Assembly: GCA_947254645.1 (NCBI GenBank) | Contig: CAMYDW010000007.1 | Span: forward strand, 6,339 to 70,338 | Source of the DNA: an uncultured Peptococcaceae bacterium | Lineage (GTDB): Bacteria > Bacillota > Peptococcia > Peptococcales > Peptococcaceae | Reading direction: 5' to 3' | Length of the DNA stretch: 64,000 nt | Shown here: in pieces, positions 1 through 8,612 of the stretch | How positions within the stretch are numbered: position 1 is the first letter of the stretch | How the letters are laid out: each line of letters begins with the position of its first letter | Made by a program: the position numbers and the translations under genes | Notes under the pieces: model-generated | The model's database searches: none | Told to the model about the DNA's origin: nothing | What the model saw: the letters and a program-made list of their open reading frames with translations, nothing else

Positions 1-62
1 CCTTTGCGCTTAATGATTTTACATTTTTCACACATCGGTTTTACGGATGCTCTAACTTTCAT
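1..62 (-). CDS. rpmJ: Ribosomal protein bL36, C-terminus cut by window edge
   Basis: Only the first 20 codons are inside the window. The visible peptide begins MKVRASVKPMCEKCK, which is the zinc-binding (C+) form of bL36, showing the first two cysteines of its zinc ribbon. A GGAGGC Shine-Dalgarno lies 7-12 bases upstream of the ATG at 60-62. It follows infA in the usual spc-cluster order, so it should be the small last protein of the 50S set before the rpsM-rpsK-rpoA block outside the window. Confidence 0.93.
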   Translation of the reverse strand, partial: MKVRASVKPMCEKCKIIKRK

Positions 63-94
63 ATTATGAAGCCTCCTTGTGAGAGAAACTTAAA

Positions 95-310
95 TTACTT
101 AAAACGATAGGTGATTCTACCACGGCTTAAATCGTATGGTGACAATTCAACAGTCACGCGATCTCCTGGTAAAATCTTAATAAAATGCATACGAATCTTT
201 CCACTAATATGAGCCAAAATAGTGTGACCGTTTTCGAGTTCTACTTGGAACATCGCATTCGGTAGAGATTCAACAACAGTACCTTGCAGCTCAATTACAT
301 CTTTACTCAT
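95..310 (-). CDS. infA: Translation initiation factor IF-1
   Basis: A 71-residue single S1/OB-fold protein, the normal IF-1 length. It carries the family's signature run through ELENGHTILAHISGKIR and PGDRVTVELSPYDL. IF-1 binds the A site of the 30S subunit during initiation and assists IF-2 and IF-3. It starts at an ATG behind a strong GGAGGA site. It sits between map and rpmJ, 13 bases after the map stop, and is co-transcribed with the ribosomal protein cluster. Confidence 0.98.
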   Translation of the reverse strand: MSKDVIELQGTVVESLPNAMFQVELENGHTILAHISGKIRMHFIKILPGDRVTVELSPYDLSRGRITYRFK

Positions 311-323
311 GTCTTCCTCCTCA

Positions 324-1073
324 TCACAGCGCAGTCAAAATTATTGGCCCGTCTTCTGTAATAGCGATGCTATTTTCATAATGACAGGAGAGTTTACCAT
401 CAGAAGTCACTGTTGTCCAATTATCTGCTAAAACTTCGACTTCGTATGTACCTATATTAATCATAGGCTCAATGGCTAAACACATGCCAGTTTTTAAACG
501 TGGACCGTGACCAGGCTTGCCATAATTAGGTATTTGTGGTTCTTCATGCATTTGTGTGCCAATCCCATGGCCACAAAAATCACGAACCACCCCATAATGA
601 CGTTTTTCCGCGTACACTTGTACAGCATGAGAGATGTCTGAGAGACGATTGCCTACCACAGCCTGCTCAATACCAGCAAAGAAACTTCCTTTAGTAACAT
701 CAATGAGGTCCTGTGCTTCTTTACTGATTGTACCACAGCCAACTGTTCGTGCTGCATCTCCATGGTATCCATTGAGAATAGCACCTACATCAAAACTGAT
801 AATATCGCCATCGTTGACGATAATATCAGCTGATGGAATCCCATGAACAACCACTTCATTGATTGAGGCACAAATTGAGCCTGGAAATCCATGATAATTC
901 TTGAAAGATGGGATTGCACCCTTACTACGAATATAGCGCTCTGCAATTTCATCTAATTCAAGAGTGCTCATACCTGGGCGTAAAGATTCTTTCAATAATT
1001 GATGAGTCTCGGCAACGATGCGACCCGCCTCACGCATTAAATCAATTTCATGCTTTGATTTTATTGTAATCAT
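324..1073 (-). CDS. map: Methionine aminopeptidase, type I
   Basis: Removes the N-terminal Met from nascent proteins; a cytosolic two-metal enzyme. The 249 residues match type Ia enzymes. The five metal ligands are visible: Asp95 (SFDVG), Asp106 (HGDAAR), His169 (CGHGIG), Glu202 (AIEPM) and Glu233 (HYENS). The ATG overlaps the adk stop by 4 bases (ATGA), which points to translational coupling. There is no N-terminal extension with an SH3-binding or zinc motif. Confidence 0.98.
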   Translation of the reverse strand: MITIKSKHEIDLMREAGRIVAETHQLLKESLRPGMSTLELDEIAERYIRSKGAIPSFKNYHGFPGSICASINEVVVHGIPSADIIVNDGDIISFDVGAILNGYHGDAARTVGCGTISKEAQDLIDVTKGSFFAGIEQAVVGNRLSDISHAVQVYAEKRHYGVVRDFCGHGIGTQMHEEPQIPNYGKPGHGPRLKTGMCLAIEPMINIGTYEVEVLADNWTTVTSDGKLSCHYENSIAITEDGPIILTAL

Positions 1074-1720
1074 GCCTCATGCCCCAACTTTTGCATGATT
1101 TCCTTAGTGACAAGAGCCATGTCTTGATCTCCATTGATAGAAATCAAATTGCCTTTTTCCTTGTAATACGCAATGAGTGGTGCTGTGTTTTGTTCATACA
1201 CAGAGAGTCTATTACGGGCAGTCTGTTCAGTGTCATCATCACGTTGATACAAGGCACTACCATCATTATCGCACACGTCTTCAACCTGTGGTGGATTGAA
1301 AACCATGTGATAAGTTGCTTTGCAAGTTGGACAAAGTCTACGACCTGTCAATCTTGCTACGAGTTTTTCAAGTGGTACTTCAATGTTGACAGCACCATCT
1401 AGTGTATAGTTCAAATCACTGAGGATTTGAGCAAGAGCATCTGCTTGAGGGACGGTGCGTGGAAAACCATCAAGAATGAAACCATCCTTGCAATCTTCTT
1501 CAGCAAGACGTTCCCTCACGATGCCAATTGTTACTTCATCAGGAACAAGCTCACCACGATCCATGTAGCCTTTGGCTTCGAGTCCAAGAGCGGTTTGATC
1601 GGCTTGCGCTTTTCTAAACATATCACCGGTCGAAATATGCGGAACATTTACAAGTTTCTTGAGTTCATCCGCTTGGGTGCCTTTACCAGCCCCTGGAGGT
1701 CCCATTAAAAGGATATACAT
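1070..1720 (-). CDS. adk: Adenylate kinase
   Basis: Interconverts ATP + AMP and 2 ADP. The P-loop GPPGAGKGT lies near residues 7-15 and the AMP-binding FILDGFPRT near 81-89. The LID is the long, zinc-binding Gram-positive type with Cys130, Cys133, Cys150 and Asp153 (a C-C-C-D ligand set). It follows secY by 16 bases and overlaps map by 4. The start is set by GGAGG seven bases before the ATG. Confidence 0.98.
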   Translation of the reverse strand: MYILLMGPPGAGKGTQADELKKLVNVPHISTGDMFRKAQADQTALGLEAKGYMDRGELVPDEVTIGIVRERLAEEDCKDGFILDGFPRTVPQADALAQILSDLNYTLDGAVNIEVPLEKLVARLTGRRLCPTCKATYHMVFNPPQVEDVCDNDGSALYQRDDDTEQTARNRLSVYEQNTAPLIAYYKEKGNLISINGDQDMALVTKEIMQKLGHEA

Positions 1721-1736
1721 TGTTATTCCTCCAATC

Positions 1737-2984
1737 TTATTTCATGAAGCCTTCATAGTTTCTCATTAACATACCAGATTCAATCTGTTTCATTGTATCA
1801 AGCGCTACCCCTACAACAATGAGAAGTGAAGTCCCACCAAAATGAATGTTGAGGTCACTCGTTACAGTAACAAGTGCTGGCAAGATAGCAATGATAGCTA
1901 AGAATAAACCGCCAAATAAAGTGATACGTGACATTACTTTCGCAATATATTCTGATGTTGGGCGTCCTGGACGGATACCTGGGATAAAACCACCATTACG
2001 GCGAATGTTATCAGCTACATCAATTGGATTGAAAGTAATGGATGAATAAAAATAGGTAAAGAAAATAATCAATACTGCATAGATGATGTTATAACCAACA
2101 TTCGTAGGAGAGAAATGTTGTGCAATCCACACTGCAGCAGCAGATTTTGGAAAGAACCCAGCAATGGTGCTTGGGAAGAACATTAAACTCATTGCGAAAA
2201 TAACAGGAATAACACCAGCAGAGTTTACCTTAATTGGAATATGAGTGGATTGACCACCATAAACCTTACGTCCAACAACACGCTTCGCATATTGTACAGG
2301 CACTTTGCGTTCGCCTTGGTTGACATATACAACACCAACGATAGAAATAAGCGCAATGATTGCAAAGATGAGAACCACCAATACATTCATTGGACCATCT
2401 TGTGCATAAGTATAAAGCTTAGCAATACCATCTGGAATACGAGAAACAATACCAGCAAAAATGATTAAGCTGATACCATTACCAATACCCTTTTCGGTAA
2501 TTAATTCACCAATCCACATCAAGCAAGCAGTCCCTGCTGTCAATGAAAGAATAATAACAGCAAGACCCAAGAAAGACTTATCAGTCAACGCATAGCGCAA
2601 CCCAAAGGAAACACCAATTGCTTGAATGAAACCGAGAACAACTGTTAAATAACGTGTATATTCTACAATCTTCTTACGGTCATCTTTTGCCAATGCTTCA
2701 AGGCGTGGTGAAATAACTGTCATAAGTTGAATAATAATTGATGCATTAATATATGGTGTAATACTCATTGCAAAGATAGAAACATTTTTGAATGCACTAC
2801 CTGAAATAGTATCAAAGAAACCAAGTACTTTAACAGACTTAATCAACTCAGCGATCGCTGCCTTATCAATCCCTGGAACAGGGATGTGACTCCCAATGCG
2901 GAAGATCAGAAACATTACCAAAGTAAAGAGGATCTTCTTGCGCATTTCTTGAGTTTTGAGGGCGTCACGCAAGGTCCCCAACAT
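1737..2984 (-). CDS. secY: Protein translocase channel subunit SecY
   Basis: The 415-residue pore subunit of the SecYEG translocon, with ten predicted membrane spans. The plug and N-terminal region reads FRIGSHIPVPGID and the C5-region cytoplasmic loop contains QGERKVPVQYAKR, both typical of SecY. The start codon overlaps the rplO stop (TAATG), which suggests coupled translation. The SecA motor that drives it is also in this window, at 61378-63912. Confidence 0.98.
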   Translation of the reverse strand: MLGTLRDALKTQEMRKKILFTLVMFLIFRIGSHIPVPGIDKAAIAELIKSVKVLGFFDTISGSAFKNVSIFAMSITPYINASIIIQLMTVISPRLEALAKDDRKKIVEYTRYLTVVLGFIQAIGVSFGLRYALTDKSFLGLAVIILSLTAGTACLMWIGELITEKGIGNGISLIIFAGIVSRIPDGIAKLYTYAQDGPMNVLVVLIFAIIALISIVGVVYVNQGERKVPVQYAKRVVGRKVYGGQSTHIPIKVNSAGVIPVIFAMSLMFFPSTIAGFFPKSAAAVWIAQHFSPTNVGYNIIYAVLIIFFTYFYSSITFNPIDVADNIRRNGGFIPGIRPGRPTSEYIAKVMSRITLFGGLFLAIIAILPALVTVTSDLNIHFGGTSLLIVVGVALDTMKQIESGMLMRNYEGFMK

Positions 2985-3442
2985 TATTCAATTACCTCTA
3001 CAGTACCGCCAGCTGCTTCAATTTTTTCTTTTGCAGAAGCGCTGAAAGCATCAGCTTTTACGGTGAGGGCTTTAGTTAATTCACCGTTACCGAGAATTTT
3101 TACACCACCGTTTTTCATTTGTTTTACCTTACCACATTCAATTAATGTTTCAGGTGTCACAACTGTGCCAGCTTCGAATCCTTCGAGTACGGAAAGATTG
3201 ATGGTTGAATAAGTTGTTTTGAAACGTGCATTTGTAAAGCCACGTTTAGGGAGACGACGTTGAATTGGTGTTTGTCCACCTTCAAATGCTGGACCTTTAC
3301 CACCGCCAGAACGCGCTTTTTGTCCCTTATGACCTTTACCGGAAGTTTTACCGAGACCAGAGCCAATACCGCGACCCTTACGTTTTAATGAGTGTTTAGA
3401 ACCTTCAGCAGGTTGTAATTCATGTAATTTCACAAACGTCAC
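2984..3442 (-). CDS. rplO: Ribosomal protein uL15
   Basis: 152 residues with the Gly/Lys/Arg-rich N-terminal extension of uL15 (KRKGRGIGSGLGKTSGKGHK) followed by the globular domain ending in an AAGGTVEVIE tail. It is a late-assembling 50S protein. It lies between rpmD and secY, touching secY by one base, as in most bacteria. Confidence 0.98.
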   Translation of the reverse strand: MTFVKLHELQPAEGSKHSLKRKGRGIGSGLGKTSGKGHKGQKARSGGGKGPAFEGGQTPIQRRLPKRGFTNARFKTTYSTINLSVLEGFEAGTVVTPETLIECGKVKQMKNGGVKILGNGELTKALTVKADAFSASAKEKIEAAGGTVEVIE

Positions 3443-3450
3443 CTCCTTGA

Positions 3451-3633
3451 TTAGTTATTTTCTTCTACAGTAAGTAAGTGACTAACTTTGTTAATCATTC
3501 CACGAACAGTAGGAATATCTTGACGTACAACGGTGCTATTGGTTTTTTTCAAACCCAATGCTTTAACAACTTTACGTTGTTCTTTATTCGCACCGATAAC
3601 ACTACGGGTTAAAGTGATTTTTAATTCTGCCAT
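3451..3633 (-). CDS. rpmD: Ribosomal protein uL30
   Basis: A 60-residue uL30 beginning MAELKITLTRS with the family's TVVRQDIPTVRGMINKV segment. Two ATGs are adjacent. GGAGG lies only 3 bases before the first (3634-3636) but 6 before the second, so I chose the second; the alternative adds one Met. It is located between rpsE and rplO. Confidence 0.96.
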   Translation of the reverse strand: MAELKITLTRSVIGANKEQRKVVKALGLKKTNSTVVRQDIPTVRGMINKVSHLLTVEENN

Positions 3634-3644
3634 CATGGACCTCC

Positions 3645-4154
3645 TTAACCTAAGATCTCTTCAACAGATTTGCCACGTAATTTAGCTACCTGTTCTACAT
3701 TTTTCATGCTCATGAGACCTTGCATGGTTGCGTGCACGATGTTGATTTGGTTATCAGAACGCAAAGATTTACTTAAAATGTTAGAAATCCCTGCCAATTC
3801 AGTTACTGCACGAACTGCGCCGCCAGCGATAACCCCAGTACCTTCAGAAGCCGGTTTTAACATAACGCGTGCTGCGCCAAAACGACCGATGGTTTCATGA
3901 GGAATGGTGCCGCCTTCTACGATAGGAATACGTACGAGGTTTTTCTTAGCATCTTCTACTGCCTTGCGAATTGCTTCAGGCACTTCGTTTGCTTTACCCA
4001 TACCAACACCAACAATGCCGTTACCGTTACCAACAACAACTAAAGCGCTGAAGCTGAAACGACGACCACCTTTAACAACCTTAGCAACACGGTTGATGGT
4101 AACAACGCGTTCTTCAAGGTCGAGTACACTTGGATCAATAATTTCTCTTGCCAC
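3645..4154 (-). CDS. rpsE: Ribosomal protein uS5
   Basis: 169 residues. The N-terminal dsRNA-binding-like domain includes RVAKVVKGGRRFSFSALVV, the loop where spectinomycin-resistance changes occur in other bacteria, and it looks unaltered. The C-terminal S5 fold ends in KLRGKSVEEILG. It contributes to translational accuracy in the 30S body. Confidence 0.98.
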   Translation of the reverse strand: MAREIIDPSVLDLEERVVTINRVAKVVKGGRRFSFSALVVVGNGNGIVGVGMGKANEVPEAIRKAVEDAKKNLVRIPIVEGGTIPHETIGRFGAARVMLKPASEGTGVIAGGAVRAVTELAGISNILSKSLRSDNQINIVHATMQGLMSMKNVEQVAKLRGKSVEEILG

Positions 4155-4177
4155 GTTTTTCCCTCCTTCACCAATTA

Positions 4178-4531
4178 TTAGAAGTCTAATCCTGCTTCTC
4201 TTGCGCCTTCAGCTAAAGCCTTGATACGGCCATGATAAATGTTCCCACCACGGTCAAATACAACTTTAGTGATGCCAGCAGCCAATGCTTTTTTCGCAAC
4301 AGCTTCACCAATAGCTTTTGCAGCATCGGTTTTAGTACCACTTACTTCAGTGTTAAGAGTAGAAGCACTAGCAAGTGTTACGCCTTTTGTATCATCAATG
4401 ATTTGCGCATAAATATGATTGGCGCTGCGGAAAACCGCAAGGCGAGGACGTTCAGGTGTACCAACGATGCGAAAACGCATTCTTTTGTGCTTATGCGCAC
4501 GAATCTTTTTTCTTGGATAATCTTTTTTCAA
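4178..4531 (-). CDS. rplR: Ribosomal protein uL18
   Basis: 117 residues; binds 5S rRNA with uL5 in the central protuberance. It shows the basic N-terminus (KKIRAHKHKRMRFRI), the core GTPERPRLAVFRS and the C-terminal VVFDRGGNIYHGRIKALAEGAREAG motif. Standard position between rplF and rpsE. Confidence 0.98.
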   Translation of the reverse strand: MKKDYPRKKIRAHKHKRMRFRIVGTPERPRLAVFRSANHIYAQIIDDTKGVTLASASTLNTEVSGTKTDAAKAIGEAVAKKALAAGITKVVFDRGGNIYHGRIKALAEGAREAGLDF

Positions 4532-4555
4532 AACGATGCACTCCTTTCTCGCCTA

Positions 4556-5101
4556 TTACTTCGAACCAGTCTTACCAGCTTTAAGCTTAACAACTTCGCC
4601 TTCATAACGAATCCCTTTGCCCTTATAAGGTTCTGGGAGACGAATAGAACGAATATCAGCAGCAGTTGCACCAACGAGTTGTTTATCGATGCCCTTTACA
4701 ACAATTTTAGTTTGTTCAGGAACTTCGAAGGTGATTCCTTCTTTAGCTTCAACTTCTACTGGATGAGAATAACCTGCATTGATGACAAGCTTGTTACCTT
4801 GTAATGCAGCTCTATAACCTACACCCTTCATGATGAGAGTCTTTACATAGCCTTCAGTTACGCCAACAACCATGTTGTTAACTAAGCTTCTTGTAAGACC
4901 CCAAAGAGCGCCATAGTTTTTGACGTCATCATTAGGACAAGCAACGATGATTTCTCCGTTTTCTTGTTTGATCACCATATCAGCATGGAGTTTTTGGGTC
5001 AAAGTGCCCTTTGGTCCATTAACAGTGACAACATTGTCTTCGGAGATTTCTACATTAACGCCATCTACGATAGCGATTGGAAGTTTACCAATACGAGACA
5101 T
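4556..5101 (-). CDS. rplF: Ribosomal protein uL6
   Basis: 181 residues with the duplicated uL6 fold. It begins MSRIGKLPIAI and carries the signature PEPYKGKGIRYEGE near the C-terminus, which contacts 23S rRNA by the sarcin-ricin loop. It lies between rpsH and rplR. Confidence 0.98.
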   Translation of the reverse strand: MSRIGKLPIAIVDGVNVEISEDNVVTVNGPKGTLTQKLHADMVIKQENGEIIVACPNDDVKNYGALWGLTRSLVNNMVVGVTEGYVKTLIMKGVGYRAALQGNKLVINAGYSHPVEVEAKEGITFEVPEQTKIVVKGIDKQLVGATAADIRSIRLPEPYKGKGIRYEGEVVKLKAGKTGSK

Positions 5102-5123
5102 TTTTTACCCTCCTAAGACAAAT

Positions 5124-5522
5124 TTACCAGATATAACAGAGCACTTCTCCGCCTAAGCCGAGTTTGCGTGCTTCTTTATCAGTGACAATGCCTTTAGAGG
5201 TAGAAATGATCGCGATACCGAGACCACCAAGTACCTTAGGGATGTTGTCACTTTTGCAGTACACGCGAATACCTGGTTTACTAATTCTCTTTAAACCAGT
5301 GATAACGCGTTCACGACCAGCACCGTATTTCAAAGTCAATTTGATGGTGCCTTGAACATTATTTTCAACCACTTCGAAATCTTTAATAAAACCTTCGTTG
5401 CGGAGAATTTCAACAATTTGAACCTTTACTGTAGAATTTGGAATTTCAACAGTGTCATGTAATTGCATGTTTGCATTGCGGATTCGAGTTAATAAATCCG
5501 CGATTGGATCTGTCATTACCAT
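5124..5522 (-). CDS. rpsH: Ribosomal protein uS8
   Basis: 132 residues starting MVMTDPIADLLTRIRNA; binds 16S rRNA helix 21. The C-terminal consensus STSKGIVTDKEARKLGLGGE is intact. GGAGG lies 11 bases from the first ATG and 17 from the second in-frame one, so I kept the first. In E. coli uS8 represses the spc operon by binding mRNA; nothing here shows whether that happens in this organism. Confidence 0.98.
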   Translation of the reverse strand: MVMTDPIADLLTRIRNANMQLHDTVEIPNSTVKVQIVEILRNEGFIKDFEVVENNVQGTIKLTLKYGAGRERVITGLKRISKPGIRVYCKSDNIPKVLGGLGIAIISTSKGIVTDKEARKLGLGGEVLCYIW

Positions 5523-5553
5523 ATAATTTATGACCTCCTTCCAGATAAGATGT

Positions 5554-5733
5554 TTACCAGCTTGATTTAGTTACGCCTGGCAATTCACCTTTGCTCGCTA
5601 ATTCACGGAAGCACACACGGCACAAGCCGAATTTTCTCATGTACCCGTGTGGACGACCACAGACTTTGCATCTGTTGTGTTCACGAACTTTATATTTAGG
5701 TTGTTTACGGACAATCTTGGATGTTTTAGCCAT
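5554..5733 (-). CDS. rpsN: Ribosomal protein uS14, zinc-binding type
   Basis: A short 59-residue reading frame translated directly from the sequence: it begins MAKTSKIVRKQPKYKVREH and ends in KGELPGVTKSSW. Cys22, Cys25, Cys38 and Cys41 form the zinc finger of the C+ (type Z) uS14, which is about two residues shorter than the Bacillus protein. It lies between rplE and rpsH as expected. Confidence 0.95.
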   Translation of the reverse strand: MAKTSKIVRKQPKYKVREHNRCKVCGRPHGYMRKFGLCRVCFRELASKGELPGVTKSSW

Positions 5734-5747
5734 TTATATTCCTCCTG

Positions 5748-6287
5748 TTAACCTGCGAAAGGCATGCCTAAGAGTTTGAGGAGTTCCTTTCCTTCTTCAT
5801 CCGTTTTGGCAGTTGTAGTAAATGCGATTTGCATACCTCTGATTTTATCGATTTTATCATAATCGATTTCAGGGAAAAGAAGCTGTTCAGTCAAGCCGAG
5901 GCTGTAATTGCCACGACCATCGAAGCTCTTCGCAGAAACGCCACGGAAGTCTCTAACACGAGGCAATGCAACGTTGAACAAACGATCGATGAATTCATAC
6001 ATACGATCTCCGCGCAATGTTACCTTAACGCCAATTGGCATACCTTCACGAATTTTAAACCCAGCGATAGATTTCTTTGCACGTGTGATAACCGGTTTTT
6101 GACCAGAAATGCGAGTAATGTCTTCTACAGCGGCATCCAATGCTTTTGGATTGTCAACTGCTTCGCCTAAACCGATATTAATAATCACTTTATCCAATTT
6201 AGGAATCGCCATTACATTACCATAACCAAATTTTTCTTGTAATGCTGGCGCTACTTCACTAATGTATTTATCTTTTAATCTAGCCAC
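5748..6287 (-). CDS. rplE: Ribosomal protein uL5
   Basis: 179 residues; binds 5S rRNA and contacts the P-site tRNA. Visible family motifs are KVIINIGLGEA, TRAKKSIAGFKIREGMPIG and the C-terminal TTTAKTDEEGKELLKLLGMPF. Start ATG at 6285-6287 behind GGAGG. Confidence 0.98.
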   Translation of the reverse strand: MARLKDKYISEVAPALQEKFGYGNVMAIPKLDKVIINIGLGEAVDNPKALDAAVEDITRISGQKPVITRAKKSIAGFKIREGMPIGVKVTLRGDRMYEFIDRLFNVALPRVRDFRGVSAKSFDGRGNYSLGLTEQLLFPEIDYDKIDKIRGMQIAFTTTAKTDEEGKELLKLLGMPFAG

Positions 6288-6305
6288 AAGTGGACCTCCT
6301 TCCTG

Positions 6306-6620
6306 TTAGAATTCTTGATTATTGCTCTTCAAGATACGGATTTTCTTGTCATCAACAAACTTATAACCGATGCGGGAACCTTTCTTGTTCGCAGCATCAT
6401 AAGCCATAACGTTAGAAACGTGGATTGGCATTTCCTTGTCGATGATTCCGCCTTGTGGATTTGCTTGAGAAGGTTTGGTGTGACGCTTTGCAACAGCCAC
6501 GCCTTCAACAACAACGCGTTGTTCTGCAGGCAGTACTCTAAGCACCTTACCAACCTTGCCTTTATCCTTACCGGAAATGACGATGACTTCATCGCCTTTG
6601 CGAATTTTAATTTTTGGCAC
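6306..6620 (-). CDS. rplX: Ribosomal protein uL24, GTG start
   Basis: 104 residues with an N-terminal KOW motif (KGDEVIVISGKDKGKVGKVL); initiates 50S assembly. An in-frame ATG exists upstream at 6657-6659, inside rplN, but GGAGG sits 8 bases before a GTG at 6618-6620. Starting there gives the conserved N-terminus MPKIKIRKGD, so GTG is the better start. Confidence 0.94.
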   Translation of the reverse strand: MPKIKIRKGDEVIVISGKDKGKVGKVLRVLPAEQRVVVEGVAVAKRHTKPSQANPQGGIIDKEMPIHVSNVMAYDAANKKGSRIGYKFVDDKKIRILKSNNQEF

Positions 6621-6639
6621 TATATTCACCTCCAGGGAA

Positions 6640-7008
6640 TTAAAGCACTTCAGGTGCAAGACTTACGATTTTCATAAAGTCCTTATCACGAAGCTCTCTT
6701 GCTACTGGCCCAAAGATACGAGTCCCACGTGGGCTCTTGTCATCTTTGATTACTACAGCTGCATTTTCGCTAAAGCGAATATAAGAGCCATCTGGACGTT
6801 TTACTGGACGGGTGGTACGAACAACAACCGCCTTAACAACGTCGCCCTTCTTGACAACGCCACCAGGTGTTGCTTCTTTTACTGCACAAACGATGATGTC
6901 ACCTACGGATGCATAACGACGCTTTGTACCGCCGAGAACGCGAATACATAAAAGCTCTTTCGCACCGGTGTTGTCACCGACTTTAAGTCTAGTTTCTTGT
7001 TGAATCAT
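6640..7008 (-). CDS. rplN: Ribosomal protein uL14
   Basis: 122 residues, exactly the usual length, beginning MIQQETRLKVGDNTGAKEL. It contains the basic loop for 23S rRNA and the uL19 contact (RPDGSYIRFSENAAVVI) and the signature GTRIFGPVARELR. Lies between rpsQ and rplX. Confidence 0.98.
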   Translation of the reverse strand: MIQQETRLKVGDNTGAKELLCIRVLGGTKRRYASVGDIIVCAVKEATPGGVVKKGDVVKAVVVRTTRPVKRPDGSYIRFSENAAVVIKDDKSPRGTRIFGPVARELRDKDFMKIVSLAPEVL

Positions 7009-7041
7009 TGCGAGCTTTCCTCCTTTCGACTTTACGGCTTG

Positions 7042-7305
7042 CTATACGATAGGTGCCTTTTCGAGGATTTCTACGAGGCGCCATCTTTTTGTCTTAGATA
7101 ATGGACGAGTTTCCATAATCTTCACTCTATCCCCTACCTTTGCCTCATTAAGCTCGTCATGAGCCTTGAAATGCTTGGTATTTTTAGCAAGCTTGCCGTA
7201 AAGAGGATGGCGACGAGGGCTATCAACAGCTACCACAACGGTTTTATCCATCTTATCAGAGGTTACGATGCCGTAGCGAACTTTTCTATTGTTACGATCT
7301 GCCAC
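7042..7305 (-). CDS. rpsQ: Ribosomal protein uS17
   Basis: 87 residues, OB-fold protein that binds helix 11 of 16S rRNA. It carries GIVTSDKMDKTVVVAVD and the signature GDRVKIMETRPLSKTKRWRLVEI. It precedes rplN and follows rpmC. Confidence 0.98.
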   Translation of the reverse strand: MADRNNRKVRYGIVTSDKMDKTVVVAVDSPRRHPLYGKLAKNTKHFKAHDELNEAKVGDRVKIMETRPLSKTKRWRLVEILEKAPIV

Positions 7306-7321
7306 TTGACTTCCTCCTTCA

Positions 7322-7522
7322 TTACGCTTGAGCAGCGATTTCGCGTTCGCGAATCACTGTTTTTGCTCTAGCGATGTCTTTTCTAACTTGTTTCAATTGC
7401 AACGGGTTTTCGAGTTGGCCGGTAGCCATCTGAAAACGTAAATTAAAGAGCTCTTCTTTGAGTTCAAGAACTTTTTTATTGAGTTCTTCATCAGAGAGGT
7501 TTCTCAAGGTTTCAGCCTTCAT
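7322..7522 (-). CDS. rpmC: Ribosomal protein uL29
   Basis: 66 residues, a two-helix protein near the peptide exit tunnel. It begins MKAETLRNLSDEELNKK and contains LFNLRFQMATGQLENP. The Met codon at 7520-7522 is 9 bases from GGAGG; another ATG two codons upstream is only 3 bases from it and is less likely. The start lies inside the end of rplP. Confidence 0.95.
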   Translation of the reverse strand: MKAETLRNLSDEELNKKVLELKEELFNLRFQMATGQLENPLQLKQVRKDIARAKTVIREREIAAQA

Positions 7523-7946
7523 TGACATCAGCCTCCATTTCTTCCCTTTTTACAAACTTACACTTGCAAGGCAATTTGTGCATTGCCAAACGAAGCGCTT
7601 CGCGAGCGGTTTCTTCTGGAACACCACTTACTTCGAACATCACACGGCCTGGTTTTACAATTGCTACCCAGTAATCTGGGGAACCTTTACCAGAACCCAT
7701 GCGGACTTCAGCTGGCTTTGCAGTAACTGGTTGATCTGGGAAAATTTTAATCCAAACTTTACCACCACGTTTGATGTAACGGGTCATTGCAATACGAGCT
7801 GCTTCGATTTGACGGCTGGTTACCCAAGCACCAGTGGTAGCTTGAAGACCAAATTCCCCATAAGTTACCTTAGTACCCTTATGAGCTTCTCCGCCGAGGC
7901 GTCTGCGATGTGGGCGACGCCATTTTGTTCTTTTAGGCATTAACAT
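7512..7946 (-). CDS. rplP: Ribosomal protein uL16
   Basis: 144 residues reading MLMPKRTKWRRPHRRRLGGEA; organises the A site of the 50S subunit. The signature MGSGKGSPDYWVAIVKPGR is present, as is the arginine-containing loop that is hydroxylated in some proteobacteria. The first ATG has GGAGG at 9 bases. Overlaps rpmC. Confidence 0.98.
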   Translation of the reverse strand: MLMPKRTKWRRPHRRRLGGEAHKGTKVTYGEFGLQATTGAWVTSRQIEAARIAMTRYIKRGGKVWIKIFPDQPVTAKPAEVRMGSGKGSPDYWVAIVKPGRVMFEVSGVPEETAREALRLAMHKLPCKCKFVKREEMEADVNEG

Positions 7947-7948
7947 AA

Positions 7949-8602
7949 TTAGCGTCCTCCTTCTTTCGCATCATCAAGGATTTCACCGTTGTAAATCCAT
8001 ACTTTAATACCGATTTTACCATAAGTGGTATCGGCTTCATAAAATCCATAATCAATATCTGCACGAAGGGTGTGTAGAGGTACTTTACCTTCAGTTACCC
8101 ATTCAGTACGTGCAATATCAGCACCTGCAAGACGACCTGCACATGCGATTTTGATACCCTTTGCACCAGCTTTGGTAGCTCTTTGCATAGCTTGTTTCAT
8201 CGCACGACGATAAGCCACACGGTTTACCAATGCGCTTGCAATAGATTCAGCAACGAGCTGAGCATTTGCTTCAGGGCGTTTTACTTCGACAACGCTGATT
8301 GAAACAGATTTGCCGGTTAATTTTTCAAGTTCCCCACGAAGTACTTCGATAGCAGAACCATTACGTCCGATAACAATACCAGGCTTAGCTGTGTGAATAG
8401 TAACTTTCACTTTGGTAGTACCAGTACGTTCAATGATGATTCTTGCAACACCGCTATCAAAAAGTTTACCTTTTACGAATTTACGGATTTTGAAATCTTC
8501 ATGGAGGAGATCGACATAGTTTTTATCATCAGCATACCACTTAGCGTCCCAATCGCGGATAACGCCAACACGAATGCCTATTGGATTGACTTTCTGTCCC
8601 AC
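7949..8602 (-). CDS. rpsC: Ribosomal protein uS3
   Basis: 217 residues with an N-terminal KH domain containing the GRNG-type loop (GIVIGRNGSAIEVL) and a C-terminal S3 domain with GIKIACAGRLAGADIAR. It lines the mRNA entry channel. It ends two bases before the rplP start region, so translation is probably coupled. Confidence 0.98.
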   Translation of the reverse strand: MGQKVNPIGIRVGVIRDWDAKWYADDKNYVDLLHEDFKIRKFVKGKLFDSGVARIIIERTGTTKVKVTIHTAKPGIVIGRNGSAIEVLRGELEKLTGKSVSISVVEVKRPEANAQLVAESIASALVNRVAYRRAMKQAMQRATKAGAKGIKIACAGRLAGADIARTEWVTEGKVPLHTLRADIDYGFYEADTTYGKIGIKVWIYNGEILDDAKEGGR

Positions 8603-8612
8603 AGTATTCCTC

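Noticed and set aside
6621..6659. Longer uL24 with an upstream ATG
   Set aside because: That start lies inside rplN and precedes the ribosome site; the GTG at 6618-6620 has GGAGG 8 bases upstream and gives the conserved N-terminus.
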